Shown: positions 1 to 11,689 of the stretch, piece after piece | How positions within the stretch are numbered: the stretch's first letter is position 1 | How the letters are laid out: each line of letters opens with the position of its first letter | NCBI RefSeq assembly: GCF_963678975.1 | Contig: NC_089284.1 | Span: 2,417,001-2,481,000 of the forward strand | DNA: 64,000 nucleotides | Source: Dysidea avara | Taxonomy: Eukaryota > Porifera > Demospongiae > Dictyoceratida > Dysideidae | Direction of reading: 5' to 3' | Made by a program: the position numbers and the translations under genes | Notes under the pieces: generated by a model | Told to the model about the DNA's origin: nothing | The model's input: only the letters and a program-made list of their open reading frames with translations | Databases searched by the model: none

Positions 1-647
1 AATTGTGTGATTGAACAATGTGTAGATGGTGAGCAAGAGGAGATGGACAAGGCAATGAAGGTCATTGAACCAGTTGCTAAGGAATACATAGAAAAATGGA
101 AGAAGGAAAATAAGGAACAGGTAAGGAAATAGTTAGCACACAGGTGCTGTGACCAAACTTTTTGATTTAAATTGCAAATTTGTTTGAGTAAGTTTCACAT
201 GGGTTGATGCACCATGCATGACTTAGGGCTGCTCGGCAGACAAACTGTAACAAACTGTTTGCTCTGCTACATGTACACCATGTTCTGATTGACAATCCTA
301 TAATCCCAACAGTTAATTGAGGACCTTAAAAACCAGGATATAACTTTTGTTGGTCCCAAAGTTACTACATTTTGTAAATTGCACTTTTAGTAATAGCTTT
401 TTGTGTGTTTTAGGAGGTGTACTTCTTCTATGCCGGTACTGGGGATGGAAGTGATGATGATATTGTGCAATCATTACGTCAATTTGCCAACCTGGCAGAC
501 ACCACCCCACTACTAACTATCATAGACATTCCTGAGCAGACAGTGTATGTGAGTGATACTACAGACATGACTGAAGCTCTCATTAGAGAATACCTATCCA
601 AATATCTGGCTAAAACATTGGATGGAAAACCACTCCGTTCAACTTAG
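1..647 (+). CDS. NXN: Nucleoredoxin-like protein, C-terminal two exons (5' end outside window)
   Basis: Two exons, 1-120 and 414-647, with a GTAAGG donor at 121 and a TTTTAG acceptor ending at 413. The join is in phase and ends in TAG. The encoded 117 residues match the C-terminal region of nucleoredoxin as I know it: a lysine-rich helix (PVAKEYIEKWKKE), a strand like VYFFYAGTGD, then NLADTTPLLTIIDIP and a closing helix ending LRST. Nucleoredoxin is a thioredoxin-fold oxidoreductase that, in vertebrates, binds Dishevelled and dampens Wnt signalling. The catalytic CPPC-type motif lies upstream of the window, so activity cannot be judged. The family call rests on the spacing and the PLLTI-D core. 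Another tryparedoxin/nucleoredoxin-like paralogue is possible. Confidence 0.8.
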
Positions 648-860
648 TTTTTGGTGTTACTATTCTTGTTTGATTGTGTTAATTAACTACAGAGCTAACT
701 AGACAGTTTGTTAGTAGTTCTTTTTTTTTAACTTGGTATGTACAAAAATTTTATTAGTAAAATAATCACTTATGATTAGTTCGCTTTAAATAGAAATGAA
801 GAAGATGGACTGGAGAGAAGTGGGGAAGTATGCTAGTGCATGTAGTGTGATACCTATTTT

Positions 861-3800
861 ATGGCTGCGAGAAGCTGTACAGCCGTACATTACAGAAGAC
901 CGTACAACGTGCAGGAGACGATGAAAGCTATCTGTGCCCCGAGAAGAATGAACCGAATTCATCGCTTGGTCTTTTGCCTCTTTGGCGTTTCCTTCCTACT
1001 CGTGCTGTGGATGTGGCATGCCTACCTGCCTGGTGACAAGATACGCTGTAATTCTCCTGACTGTTGGAAGCAGTACGAAGCGATCATGGCTAACACGAAA
1101 GAAGAAAAGAAAACGTTTCGGTCACCACTGGCCAATATAAGAGGAGTAGTATTGGGCGGGGTTGAAAGGAGTGGTATCAACTTGCTACGTACTGTGTTGA
1201 ATGCACACCCAATGCTGGACTGTACTCATGAAATATCCTTGACAAAGTGGAAAGAGTATGACATGACAGACCATGAGGTGCTGTTAGACATTGCCAAAGC
1301 AATCAAAGAAGAACTACCGGATGACAACATTTGTGTTAGAGCAGACTTTGATTATATAGACATAATTTCAAAGATTCTTCCCAATGCCAAATTTATTGTC
1401 GTCGTCAGGGATGGTCGAGCAGTGGCACATTCTTTGACATCGCACACCGGCATGTATCCTGACTTTGATTCTGCATTAAATGAATGGAGCAAGTCTCTTA
1501 CCATGATGCTTGATAACTGCTATGGATTGGGTAATGAAGTGTGTATGATCATGATTTATGAGAAGCTGGTCGTTGATACAGAGGTGTGGATCAAAGCGGC
1601 ACTCAATTTTGCTGGTCTACCATGGAATTCAGATGTACTGAATCATAGTAGTATCACAGAGGATGATTACTATAACAAGTAAGGAACCACTGAATACAAT
1701 ATTTAAATGTTGGTAGCATGGTAATCTATTGGGAGGAATGCTATGCTTTTATACATGTATAGTGCTTCACTATAACATGTCACTGACTGGCTTGTTGACT
1801 TTTGTGTAGTCAATAGCGTAAGTTGCCAATTATCAGTAGGTACCAATTATTGGCACTTGTAAAGTGCACAGACTACAGAGTATATAGAAGCTACCCAGTA
1901 ACACTGTACTGTTGTACCCTCTAAAACATCAGTATTTATAGTTCCTAGCTCGAAGCTATGCTGGCTAACAATGGAATTGCATAAACAATTTTGTATCGGA
2001 AACCTGTATGTTTTTGTGTCTAACCTGAATATATCTCAAAACAGCTGGCTTCATCTTCCTAAAACTTCTGTGAAATGGAGTTATTTAAGGACTGTATATC
2101 GCACAAAATGTACCAGGGAGGTGCTGATAAATTCACACAGTCTGCCGATAATTGTGACTGGATTTTGGAAGAACGATCAAATCACATATTAGAAATTTCA
2201 AGATAAACTGTTTAAAGAATTCAAGTCAACATAACTTTCCAAGGATAACAAGCACACGTATGAAATTTACTCAAGAGATGCATCAGTATATTACTTTTCA
2301 GACCACTTCCAGCACTTGTAGTTACTTGTAGAGTTTCCTGCCAAATAAAATAGAAAATCTGAGCAGTTGCATGAGCAAAGTAGTATCACGAGTACTAACA
2401 ATGGGGAGGAGGATGGGGGGTGGGCAAGTAATAGACTTCAAAATGCAGGCAGACCACAATTGAAGTCCAAACACAAGGTTACCGTACAGCGTAATAATTC
2501 GATGGGGGGAAATTTTGACGAATTCATTATTGTCAAATATTTACAAGGAAAATTTTGACGAATGTGCTGACTTCAGTATTCTAATTAACCAGTCATGTGA
2601 GCTTTGACGAGGAAAAATTTGACGAATTGCAACAATTCGCCAAATTCGTCAAAATCCCCCCCCCCCCCCCGTTAAATTATTACACTGTACGGTACAGGCT
2701 ATGCTGGCTTCTTAGTGGCTGATATCAACAGAAAAAAATGTTTAGCCAACATTATTAGGCCATCCACCAGTAAACCACTGATTCTTGCCAAACCAGGCCA
2801 GTGATAAAATATCACCCTAAAACCTGCCTTAATGTTTCCTCACAGCGACGCAGCACTATTGGTTGAGTAAAATCAAGCCCAAAAGAGCCTTCAGATCGAC
2901 CACAAACGTTTTTGTCAAATTGTTACAGATATTTTTATTTGATGGAATTTTCTACTGCCTGCCTGTTGCGTTCAGTCAAGCATAGCAGAAAACTGGGTAC
3001 AGCTACAGCCCTACTTCTTTCACAAAAACGTTTCAAGAAGAAACCTTTGGCACATTGATAAACATATAATTTATGCTCTATTGTCTTGCCTTTTATCCTT
3101 CTGTACCAGTGAAGGCTCTTCATCGATAGTAGGGCTTCCATCCACAGGTGTAGCTACATGTTACACAACATTATGCAATTTAATATAGCACGCCTGTGGA
3201 CATGTATTGTAGACATTGCAGCGCTGAGTGAGCTGTCAGAGACAAGTGTTTGTACTTGCATGAACGTTTGCTGTGGTCATCACTGTTCACTACAGGCATG
3301 GATCCAGGCTTCTAAAAGGGGAAGTTCCACTCTTAATGGTAGACTCCCCAGCAGTGTGTTTCACTGTTAAATCTTACCATTTAGGCCATTAGAGATGCAA
3401 CTGAAACCTTCAGCAGTTGCTGAAATAGCTTTAGAAGATAAAGACGATAGTTATTTTAGAGACTAATAAACTGATTTTAGTTTATTAAATTGAAGAAAAA
3501 CTTGTCAGCAGAGCCTCCCTCCCTGGATTCGCCCCTGCACTAGCTGCTTCTCTGGTTCGCTTCATCATTATCCAGACTGGTAGCATGCTATCCTTCATGG
3601 GTTTCTTTGTGTTTTTCACATGATGTGTCAAGCAAACCACATAATTTATACGTAGCTATATTATACTATAGCTAGTAAGTGCTACTAATGCCATGTAAAC
3701 AAAGTTAGTGAGTGAATCTTGTTTTAAGTTAGATAACTTGAGTGAATACAGTTTAGTGATAACTGTAGTGTGTTATAGTGTTAGATAATCGGCAAAGATT

Positions 3801-5431
3801 TGCTGACTACTTGCGTACCATATTTCCTCGTATAAAAGCCTGGGCTTTTATTTCCTTCCCAAGACATGCCAACTCTCACACATTAGGCATGAGTCTCGCT
3901 CTTTAGCTAGTAATCTCACGCTCTCACGCCTTACTCTCTGTTTCTCACTCTTTCAGCTTAGTTCTCACGCCTGATCTGTCTTCACACTTATCCCTGTGCT
4001 TAAAGTAGAACAAGTGAGCTAGCCCTGTGCTTAAAATAAGATTGTTGGAAAGAAGGTGTACGTGCTTCGTTTTCTTTAGGTATAAAAATAGATCATATGC
4101 TATATTGTACCTTATGATATCAAAGACTCCACACTATTTATGGTAACTTAAGGTCTACATTTTTTTGAAATGGGCGACCTTTCAACTTGAAAATGATTCA
4201 AATGGGTTCTGAGATAGTAGATTATTGATTATTTCGTGTGTCAAGATAATCCAGGAAGTCTGAGCTAAGGAAGAAGTAGTACTAGGAAGAAGGTAGTCAA
4301 AGTTGAAGTCTACTCATTAATCAGCATTCATGCACTGTTTATTAGTCTATTATATTAGCTATACTGTACTATAGGAGGCAGTCAATGCATCTCACATGTA
4401 TCTAACAGCAAGTATTGGGAAATAAATTACAGGTGCTTACTAAAACGGCTGTAGCTTATGAATACAATGATGTACAGAGTTAAACTTGCACCATTGTGTT
4501 CACCATGGATAGGGGAATCGATTGCTGGGTAAGTTATGCCATTTGTTTACATCATGGTTGAAACTATAGCACATGATCAATCTTTCTTCACTGATTTTGT
4601 CTTTACGAAAGATGATACTCATGTATCCATTGGTCTTCTGCAAAAAGACTTTCACGTTCCTCTTGAGTAGGCAAATAAGGCCAGGCAAACTTGATTACTT
4701 GTTTCTCATCCCTAAAAATTTGGATTTCCATAAGGGCGCCATGATGGGGGGTCATTTTTCATTATTCATTATAGAAAATACTCCAAATCAACCTGTCTGT
4801 TACTATAAAGGTTAGCTAAAACCTTTTAAGAACTAGTACTTACGTTTTACCACCATTTCTGAGGTGCAAGTGACATTTGCTGTGCTGTAAAATGATAGTC
4901 AGCCCTCTTAGCATCAAAATATGTGTACACGTGATTGATAACAGCAATAATGAAATTAGAGGTGGTGGGGTAAAAAGGGATGCGAGCGCTGGGATGAGAA
5001 ACAATTAATCAAGTTTGCCTGGCCTGAGATGATATTCAGGTTTTTATTGTTAGACTCTTTCTTTGCAAAGAACAGAACATTTAAACAATTACAGATTTAT
5101 AAAAATAATATGCAAGTGTTACCCATTGTAATCAATGCTTTATACTAGGTTTGCACGATTTCAGATTTTTTGCACATCCAGTCACATAATGGTGTGACAG
5201 TTTCTTAATATCCTGTGTATTAGTCTTATTGTCTATTTGTACAATGCATAGATACTACATAACTACCTTTAAAATGTGCTTATTGATAGGTTAGGGATGA
5301 TCCATGGTAGACTAAAAGAGCCCATCCATTCTGACTCTATTGATGAGTGGAGACCAAGCGTGACCGAAGAAGAAGCACAGAGACTATTTGCGTTGGCACC
5401 GTTACTGAGAAAACTGGGATACCCACAATAG
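861..5431 (+). CDS. Divergent protein-tyrosine sulfotransferase (TPST-like, copy A)
   Basis: Exons 861-1678 and 5290-5431 (donor GTAAGG, acceptor TAG) join in phase to 319 aa. It has type II Golgi membrane protein layout: a short N-terminal tail, a hydrophobic segment at about residues 37-56, then a lumenal sulfotransferase domain. The 5'-phosphosulfate loop is VERSGIN (101-107) instead of the usual PRSGTT, and RDGRA (183-187) is kept. The disulfide cysteines (C121, C158) and the catalytic-base glutamate (E124, in CTHEIS versus the usual CGEETR) are present. The substrate-side arginine after that glutamate is missing, and the domain is about 35 residues shorter between the two cysteines than in copy B. 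The last exon encodes the family C-terminus (helix ending LRKLGYPQ). It lies head-to-tail with copy B and shares its intron position, so it is a tandem duplicate. It may have altered specificity or reduced activity. In-frame ATGs at 921 and 948 are alternative starts. Confidence 0.85.
2480..2693. mobile_element. Foldback MITE in TPST-A intron
   Basis: An inverted-repeat element of about 214 bp starts with TTACCGTACAGCGTAATAAT and ends with its near-complement (ATTATTACACTGTACGGTA). Each arm carries a G or C run (poly-C at about 2656-2670) followed by AAATTTTGACGAAT-type sequence. It is non-coding. It resembles in style the GGCGAA/TTGACGAA foldback elements at 36.3, 59.2 and 62.9 kb. Confidence 0.7.
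4678..5035. mobile_element. MITE with ~35 bp terminal inverted repeats in TPST-A intron
   Basis: The left end (AGGCCAGGCAAACTTGATTA) and the right end are inverted copies over about 35 bp, ending in TTGTTTCTCATCCC on the inner side. The interior is about 290 bp and non-coding. It lies in the large TPST-A intron. Superfamily not identified. Confidence 0.7.
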
Positions 5432-5633
5432 AAATGTGTTATTAAATCTATATCCTTTGTACATTTGGTGATAATCATTAGTTGATTGGTGTGCTTTTAA
5501 TTTGTGTAGTGGGCGGGGTGACGTCATTGTGTGTTATGATGGGCGTTTAAAAGAATTGTGACGTACGGAACTGGTGATGCATCAATATGTGGTATTATAA
5601 TAGACCGTCAATTGCTTCAGTTTGCTATGAAAA

Positions 5634-7600
5634 ATGATGGCAGGAATTCGAAGATGGAAACTATTTCTATGCCTTTCCTTCAGTGTCGTCGCTCTAATAC
5701 TTCTATTTGGAGAAACGAAATTTAGCTTTTCGTCGATACGGATCCCTGCATGCTTACAACAACCACAAGTTCAGGAGAAGATTCGATCCGTGGTGGTTGA
5801 TAGTGAAGTTAATGCACAGTTAATTGTAAAACCAGTGATATTTGTTGGTGGTGTGCCTCGCAGTGGTACCACGTTGATGCGAGTCATGTTGGATGCACAT
5901 CCAGATATTAGGTGTGGGGAGGAGACCAGAGTTGTTACACGCCTCCTAGCTATGAGATACAACTGGGAAGTACGGGATATAGAGCGGAGACGTCTTGATT
6001 CAGCTGGTCTCAACATGTCAGTATTGGACGATGCCACAAGAGCATTTATATCTCAAGTAATCGTAAACCATGGGCCACCAGCAGAGTATTACTGCAACAA
6101 AGACCCACTGAATTTTAAATACCTTAAAACACTGATAAGGATGTTCCCAAATGGTAAATACATACTGATGATTCGAGATGGCCGAGCTGTAGCACATTCA
6201 ATAGTAACTCGCAATGTGACCATCGGTGGAGTTGATACAAAGAGCCTATTGTCTGCTGTCTCATTTTGGAACAAAGCACTAACAACTATGTTGGAGCAGT
6301 GCAATGCTATTGGCCATAATAAGTGCTTATCGGTCTACTATGAGAAGTTGGTTAAAGATCCAGAGTTCTGGATGAGGAGGATATTGAGATTTGCAGGAAT
6401 ACCCTGGCATAAAAATGTCCTTCGACATCATGAGCTTATTTCATCAAAGGAAATCTCCCTGTCCAAGTAAGCAGTGGGAGTAGTAATAGCCATTTCTAGT
6501 GTTTAACTATAGAAAGTCATTTTCAACACAGTGTCAAGAATGTTATCATTACTGTATTGCATATGAATTATTTTTTTGGAGGGGGGATAGCTTTCAGATG
6601 AATCTTTGATGTAAAGTATACGTTTTTGCTGACTATGAATTGCACAAGTTACTGTAAACCAGGAAAAATCCGTCGTCAAATATTTTTCGTCACTGGCTAT
6701 ATCGGCAAAAATTAGAACTAATTATTTTTAACTATACGAATAATTTATGCATACAAATATTAACGTGCAAAAAAAATTTTTTTGCCGATTATGCCAACGA
6801 CAAAAATGTTATGTCGAAATTTTTTATAAGACAAAATTTTCCTAATTTTTGTTAGCTATGTAAATGTGCCATAACCATCAAATTCAAGACAGAGTCACAA
6901 TAGCTTGGATGAAAATGAAACATTTTTGAAGTGGTAATTTTCTTGGGATGCGATTATACCAACTCTGAGCTTAATCCATTGTAGGCGTCTTTGAGATATG
7001 CACCTTGAGATTTCAATTTATTTTTCTTAATTAGCTTTGGGAGTGCATGAAAACTTGTCTATGAATCTTCAAATTTTGGGAATGATGCAAGCATGCTCCA
7101 CTTTGTTCGAATTGGATAAAGAGCTATTGAGTTACATGATTTTCAAAAATTGTATGTTTACCAGGCAAACTGCTCTCGGAAGCTAGGTTACATGATAGTA
7201 AAATGCTTACAATCAAGATACTCTAATAGAACAGTCATACTCTAATAGGACTTTCAGCAAACTTATTGCAAACTTCTATACCAGTGCAGCCATTTCTTGG
7301 TTGTCATTTCACATCTGTCACACTAGCCATCTTTGGAAGCTACACTCTGTATAATCATCTGTTTTCTATTAGCTCGTAACTATAGAAAAATACTTACATA
7401 TGAACAACGTGTGTAGGACATGCTGTTCAGGTTTATTAGTGTGTGCCATTGTTGGTTTCAGGATGGAACCATCCACCAACCAAGTAAAGGAGCCCGTAAA
7501 CAGTAAGGCTATTGACAAGTGGAGACATGACATACCAGAAGAAATGCAGAAAAAGATGTATCGAACTGCTCCTTTGTTAAGCCAGTTGGGCTATAGCTGA
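5634..7600 (+). CDS. TPST: Protein-tyrosine sulfotransferase (TPST, copy B)
   Basis: Exons 5634-6466 and 7462-7600 (donor GTAAGC, acceptor CAG) give 323 aa. TPST transfers sulfate from PAPS to tyrosines of secreted and membrane proteins in the trans-Golgi. The sequence shows a single N-terminal membrane anchor (about residues 8-26), the PAPS loop PRSGTT (75-80), CGEETR with the catalytic Glu (E97), CNKDP with the partner cysteine (C154), the 3'-phosphate segment RDGRA (181-185), and the C-terminal SLSK / STNQVKEPVN / LLSQLGY blocks. All key motifs of the human enzymes are retained. It ends soon after the LGY block, without the longer vertebrate tail. ATG 5634 is directly followed by a second ATG (5637), and either could be used. 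Confidence 0.93.
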
Positions 7601-8282
7601 TAGTACTATATTTTGTATGTCTAAAATCAATTTAGCACATTTCTGTAATCTTGTGCTAATACTTTTTTTTTATCAGTTAAATAACAATAAGCTGCATCCT
7701 TGTACAGTTTATCATCACAATGATAAAGGTATCCCAATGCTAGATACCGTATAGGGTTACATGTATTTTTGAGTCAGACACTAAGTACATTCATTCTACA
7801 TGGTACAGACACATGTCTTTATGATTCTTATACTCTGTACAGTCAAATCTATTAGTATGCTATTATTTATGTTATTTCCTGCTCCATCCTCAGCTGGTAT
7901 CCATGCATCTCAGTTCCATACTAATTAAATGCATATTAAGCTGGGTAGGCTAAGTGCTTTGTAGTTACAGGATTATATTAGATATATTAAGGCATTAGGC
8001 CTGCAAAAGTGAACTTCAAGATTAAAAACTTAACATTTATACATTGTCACACTTTGTCTTGAAGAAGCAATACAAAAGTTACAACTTCTGTAGGAAGATG
8101 ACAGACATTTTCTTTAACTTGATCTAAAGTATAAAATGGGCGCAAATTGTGGAATTTTTTAAAGTGAAGTAGGGGGTATATATGTTGTTAAAACAAGAGA
8201 TGTATTTCAGCATGGCTCTGTATTCTAGTAGTCAAAACACTATACTCTAATAGAACATTCATAAAGGAACAATTTCAAAATG

Positions 8283-8410
8283 GCATTGTTCTATACCATA
8301 TGCGTATTTTGTACCATACGTTATATATACGCGTATGGTACATACCATATGCGTATACGCATACGGTACAACCATACGCGTATGGTACGGAAAATCGTAC
8401 CATCTGAGTA
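8283..8410. repeat. Palindrome cluster (TACCATACGCGTATGGTA type), left copy
   Basis: About 130 bp built of overlapping imperfect copies of an 18-bp perfect palindrome rich in TACG/CGTA. It begins TGTTCTATACCATATGCGTA. The same 20 bases open, in inverted orientation, the cluster at 11098-11222, so the two may be ends of one 2.9 kb element or two inverted insertions. Confidence 0.65.
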
Positions 8411-11097
8411 TAGGCTATAGCTAACCTGCTTTGTATATAATATCAAGCAGAAGGTTTTTACACTGTCGTACCTATTGACTATGCTGGATGGCACTCTGCT
8501 TTCATTTCTTTTTTGGCGGAAGAGGGAGTGGGAAGGGGCCCGGCTAGTCTTTTAGCAGTTTCTGTAATTCAGTCAAGATCGAGCTAGCTAGGTATATATA
8601 CCTCTATATAGAGCAATCATATTTTGGTCTGATTAGCTATTCTATTCTCTAGAGCTGAGATGTATTTTGTAATTAAGATATAATTTGCTTTACTGCATGA
8701 TGCAAACCTACACTGTTAAAACTGAGGTGGTCATAGCACACTTAACCAGCAGCACACCCTTTGGGTGCAGGCACACTTTCAGGATATAGTGTGTGAAGCA
8801 CACAAGACAAGCAGTGTGACTGTATATTGGTGTACATGGCATCCTTTATCATTTAGAGGTAGTAGGATGTATAGAAAAGCATCAATTTTTATGTGCTATA
8901 AATAAACTTATTTTGTGCTAAGCCATTACACTGACACACTACAATAAAATGTGTATTCGTGCATAATTATGTGGTATGCCCTAAATGTGCTGTACATAGC
9001 ATGTACTCTTGTGGTGTATGTGGAGATGATGGTCCACATTTGTCCATTAGTTAGTAAATATGAACCCATTTGTCCATTCAGTAGTTAACCATCATCTCCT
9101 ACACATCACATACTTCGCTGAAGTATGTGTGATTTGCACAAAAACACATTTATTGTAGTGACAGTTCAAGTCGATGAACAAAGCCAGTATGTTTGTATCA
9201 ATAAAGTAACCAATTTGCATCAACCAAGAATAAAACTCTTGATTAACATTAACTCATAGAATTTCCATTAGATTAATCCAGTGAACAGAAAAGATAATCA
9301 GTGGGGGCCCATACATATCTTAAGGTAGCTTCAGCTGAGTGAAATTAAACCCACAATCAAACTTCAGGCTTGGTGATATAGGTTTATTATACATTTTGAA
9401 ACAATGTTTCGGATTGGAAAGCAGTAAGTTGCGGACTGACTAATAGTGTTGTGTACTGTTTGTAGATTGTTGACATTCCAGGAATGTTACACCAATTGTG
9501 AAATTGCAGATGATGTAATATTTCACAATAATACTATGATGAGTGGTTGACTTTGATAATAAAGCTGTCACATTCTACCCTTCCACTCCTGAATGCACAA
9601 GTGCTTTTTTTCTCCACAGTGGAAATGCTATATATTACTTTGAAAGTACACAAGCTGGTATACTATATAGTAATGTATATTCTTTAGAATAGTCAAATTA
9701 ATTATCTAGCTGTTGCATAGCAACCATATACACTGAAAACGCATTGTAAATTTTAATTTTTATTTCTTCTTCCACGCAGTACATTGTGGCTGCAATTGCT
9801 ACACATATATTACTTCCTATTGGATTCATGATCCATTGTTTAATTGATATAATGAAAATTCAAAAATCAGGCCATTATATAATGCTACTCCTCCTTCATA
9901 CCTGTAATAGAGTTTATGATGTAATGTAATGATGTGACATGATGTAATAATTCATTATGCATATACTTGTAATATTAATATTGTGTGCAGTAGTTGTAAG
10001 AGTTATAGTTGTTATTGTGTGCTTTCAATTATTGATGAATAATATTATATACAGTGGTCTGTTCTGCTTATAAAAGATTTGCCCAAGAGCCTACACTTCC
10101 CTACAATTATAGAACAATACCCACAATATGTGATAGCAGCCATATTAATTAATTTTCATCCATTGGAAAATATAGCCAATTTTTTACAGTCACATATATG
10201 TATATTATTTCATTAAATGTTTTATTCTATTGTTGTTACATAATCTATTGTTTAGCTTTAATTTGTTAGTACACTATAGCTTCCACTTAAAAATGGATAT
10301 TTATGCCTGATGGCACACACTAAAGGAGTGTTGAGCAGACAATTTTAATCAGATGAGCTCGAGAAGTACAATGTAATGATTGCTCAAACAGAGGAAGATC
10401 TGGAGAATTCTGATACAATAACATCGAGGGAGGCAACAAAGAGATTTTACTGTAGAGAAAGCAATATTCCAGTTTGCAAATTTAATGTAAATCTAGCTGT
10501 AGCATAGCATTATTAACATAATTAATTGCATGTGCAACAAATTCTTTTTAAACTGAATCTTTGCTATTGAATGAGGTGTGTACATTGCCTACCGAGGAAA
10601 ACATAACATGGCAGAGATTTTATGGTGAGTTTATGAGTTCTAATGAATATTTCAGTAATGAATGTATGTATATATATATATTATCTGGCATTGTTTAATT
10701 GTTAAGTGTGTTGTAACCACTCACTACTTACTGTGGATGGGACATTGTGTTTAGCTACTCTTATCTGAATGTATAGCTATACTCTTTAAAGTTAACAACA
10801 TCCATGTTAATTTGTGCTGTAGGTCCAGTGTGATGAATGTGAGTGGTGGTACTACTTACAGTATGTACAAACAAGAAAAGTATGCAAACATAAATTGGAT
10901 CCTCAAAAGAAGAAGAGTGTATATAATAGATAAAGATGCAAAGACAGTGAGGGGCCATGTTGCACAACTGATAACACTTACAAAGTTCATTTGTCAAGTT
11001 GTTAGCTTTGCACAAGCAGTGCAAAGCTAGAAATGCTTGTAAAGATAGCCCATTGTAGCTAGGTGATGGCAAGGCTAGAAGACACTGAGAAAAGGTA

Positions 11098-11222
11098 TAA
11101 TACGCATATGGTACGTACCATACGCGTATGCCTATACCGTACGCGTATGGTACGGAAAATCGTACCGTACGCGTATGGTACATACCATACGCGTACGGTA
11201 CAAAATACGCATATGGTATAGA
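11098..11222. repeat. Palindrome cluster (TACCATACGCGTATGGTA type), right copy
   Basis: About 125 bp with at least four tandem copies of the TACCATACGCGTATGGTA / TACCGTACGCGTATGGTA palindrome, including GGTACGGAAAATCGTACC, which also occurs in the left cluster. It ends with the inverse of the left cluster's first 20 bases. Non-coding. Confidence 0.65.
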
Positions 11223-11689
11223 ACAGCATTAAAATGTAAAGACTCTTAAAATCTAAAGAATAGTTTAGCAGTTAAATCTTGAGATAATTGGAGAATTTGG
11301 ATATATATTTGAATCATTTCACTACCACCTGGCTTACAAGGCCATAAACCATAATAATGACATTTAGGATAACAGGTTATACTATTCATGAATCTATCCT
11401 TGTATATGCATGATGTGATCTTTGACATAAAAGCATGGTTAAAAGAATTGACAATTTGAAGCACACTTATAATGCATGTTTGTCAGACCTGCATAAAAAT
11501 GTATATAGGATTTCACATTGTATGCAATCTGCTTGGCTGGTGGGTGATGACCAGCTAAGGGAATACAGAACTATGTGGAGTCATCTTTAAGTTATAGTTG
11601 CATTGTACATATACTGCATGGGTGGTGATTGACTATATATTCCAGATCAACATGTAGTGATTGTGATGCACTGCAATTACATGTAGCTA

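Larger units (their letters stand above)
7601..11689. other. Repeat-rich intergenic spacer between TPST-B and the ROCO gene
   Basis: No supportable gene. The spacer is AT-rich (long TA/TTA stretches). It contains two clusters of the palindrome TACCATACGCGTATGGTA (about 8283-8410 and 11098-11222), copies of the CTCTAATAGAACA motif near 8245, and an inverted pair at about 9015-9110 (GGTGTATGTGGAGATGATGG versus its complement). Short open frames here carry no recognisable domain. Confidence 0.6.

Noticed and set aside
10761-11183. 140-codon minus-strand frame
   Set aside because: Much of it runs through the CGTATGGTA palindrome cluster and AT-rich spacer; no domain and no partner exon.
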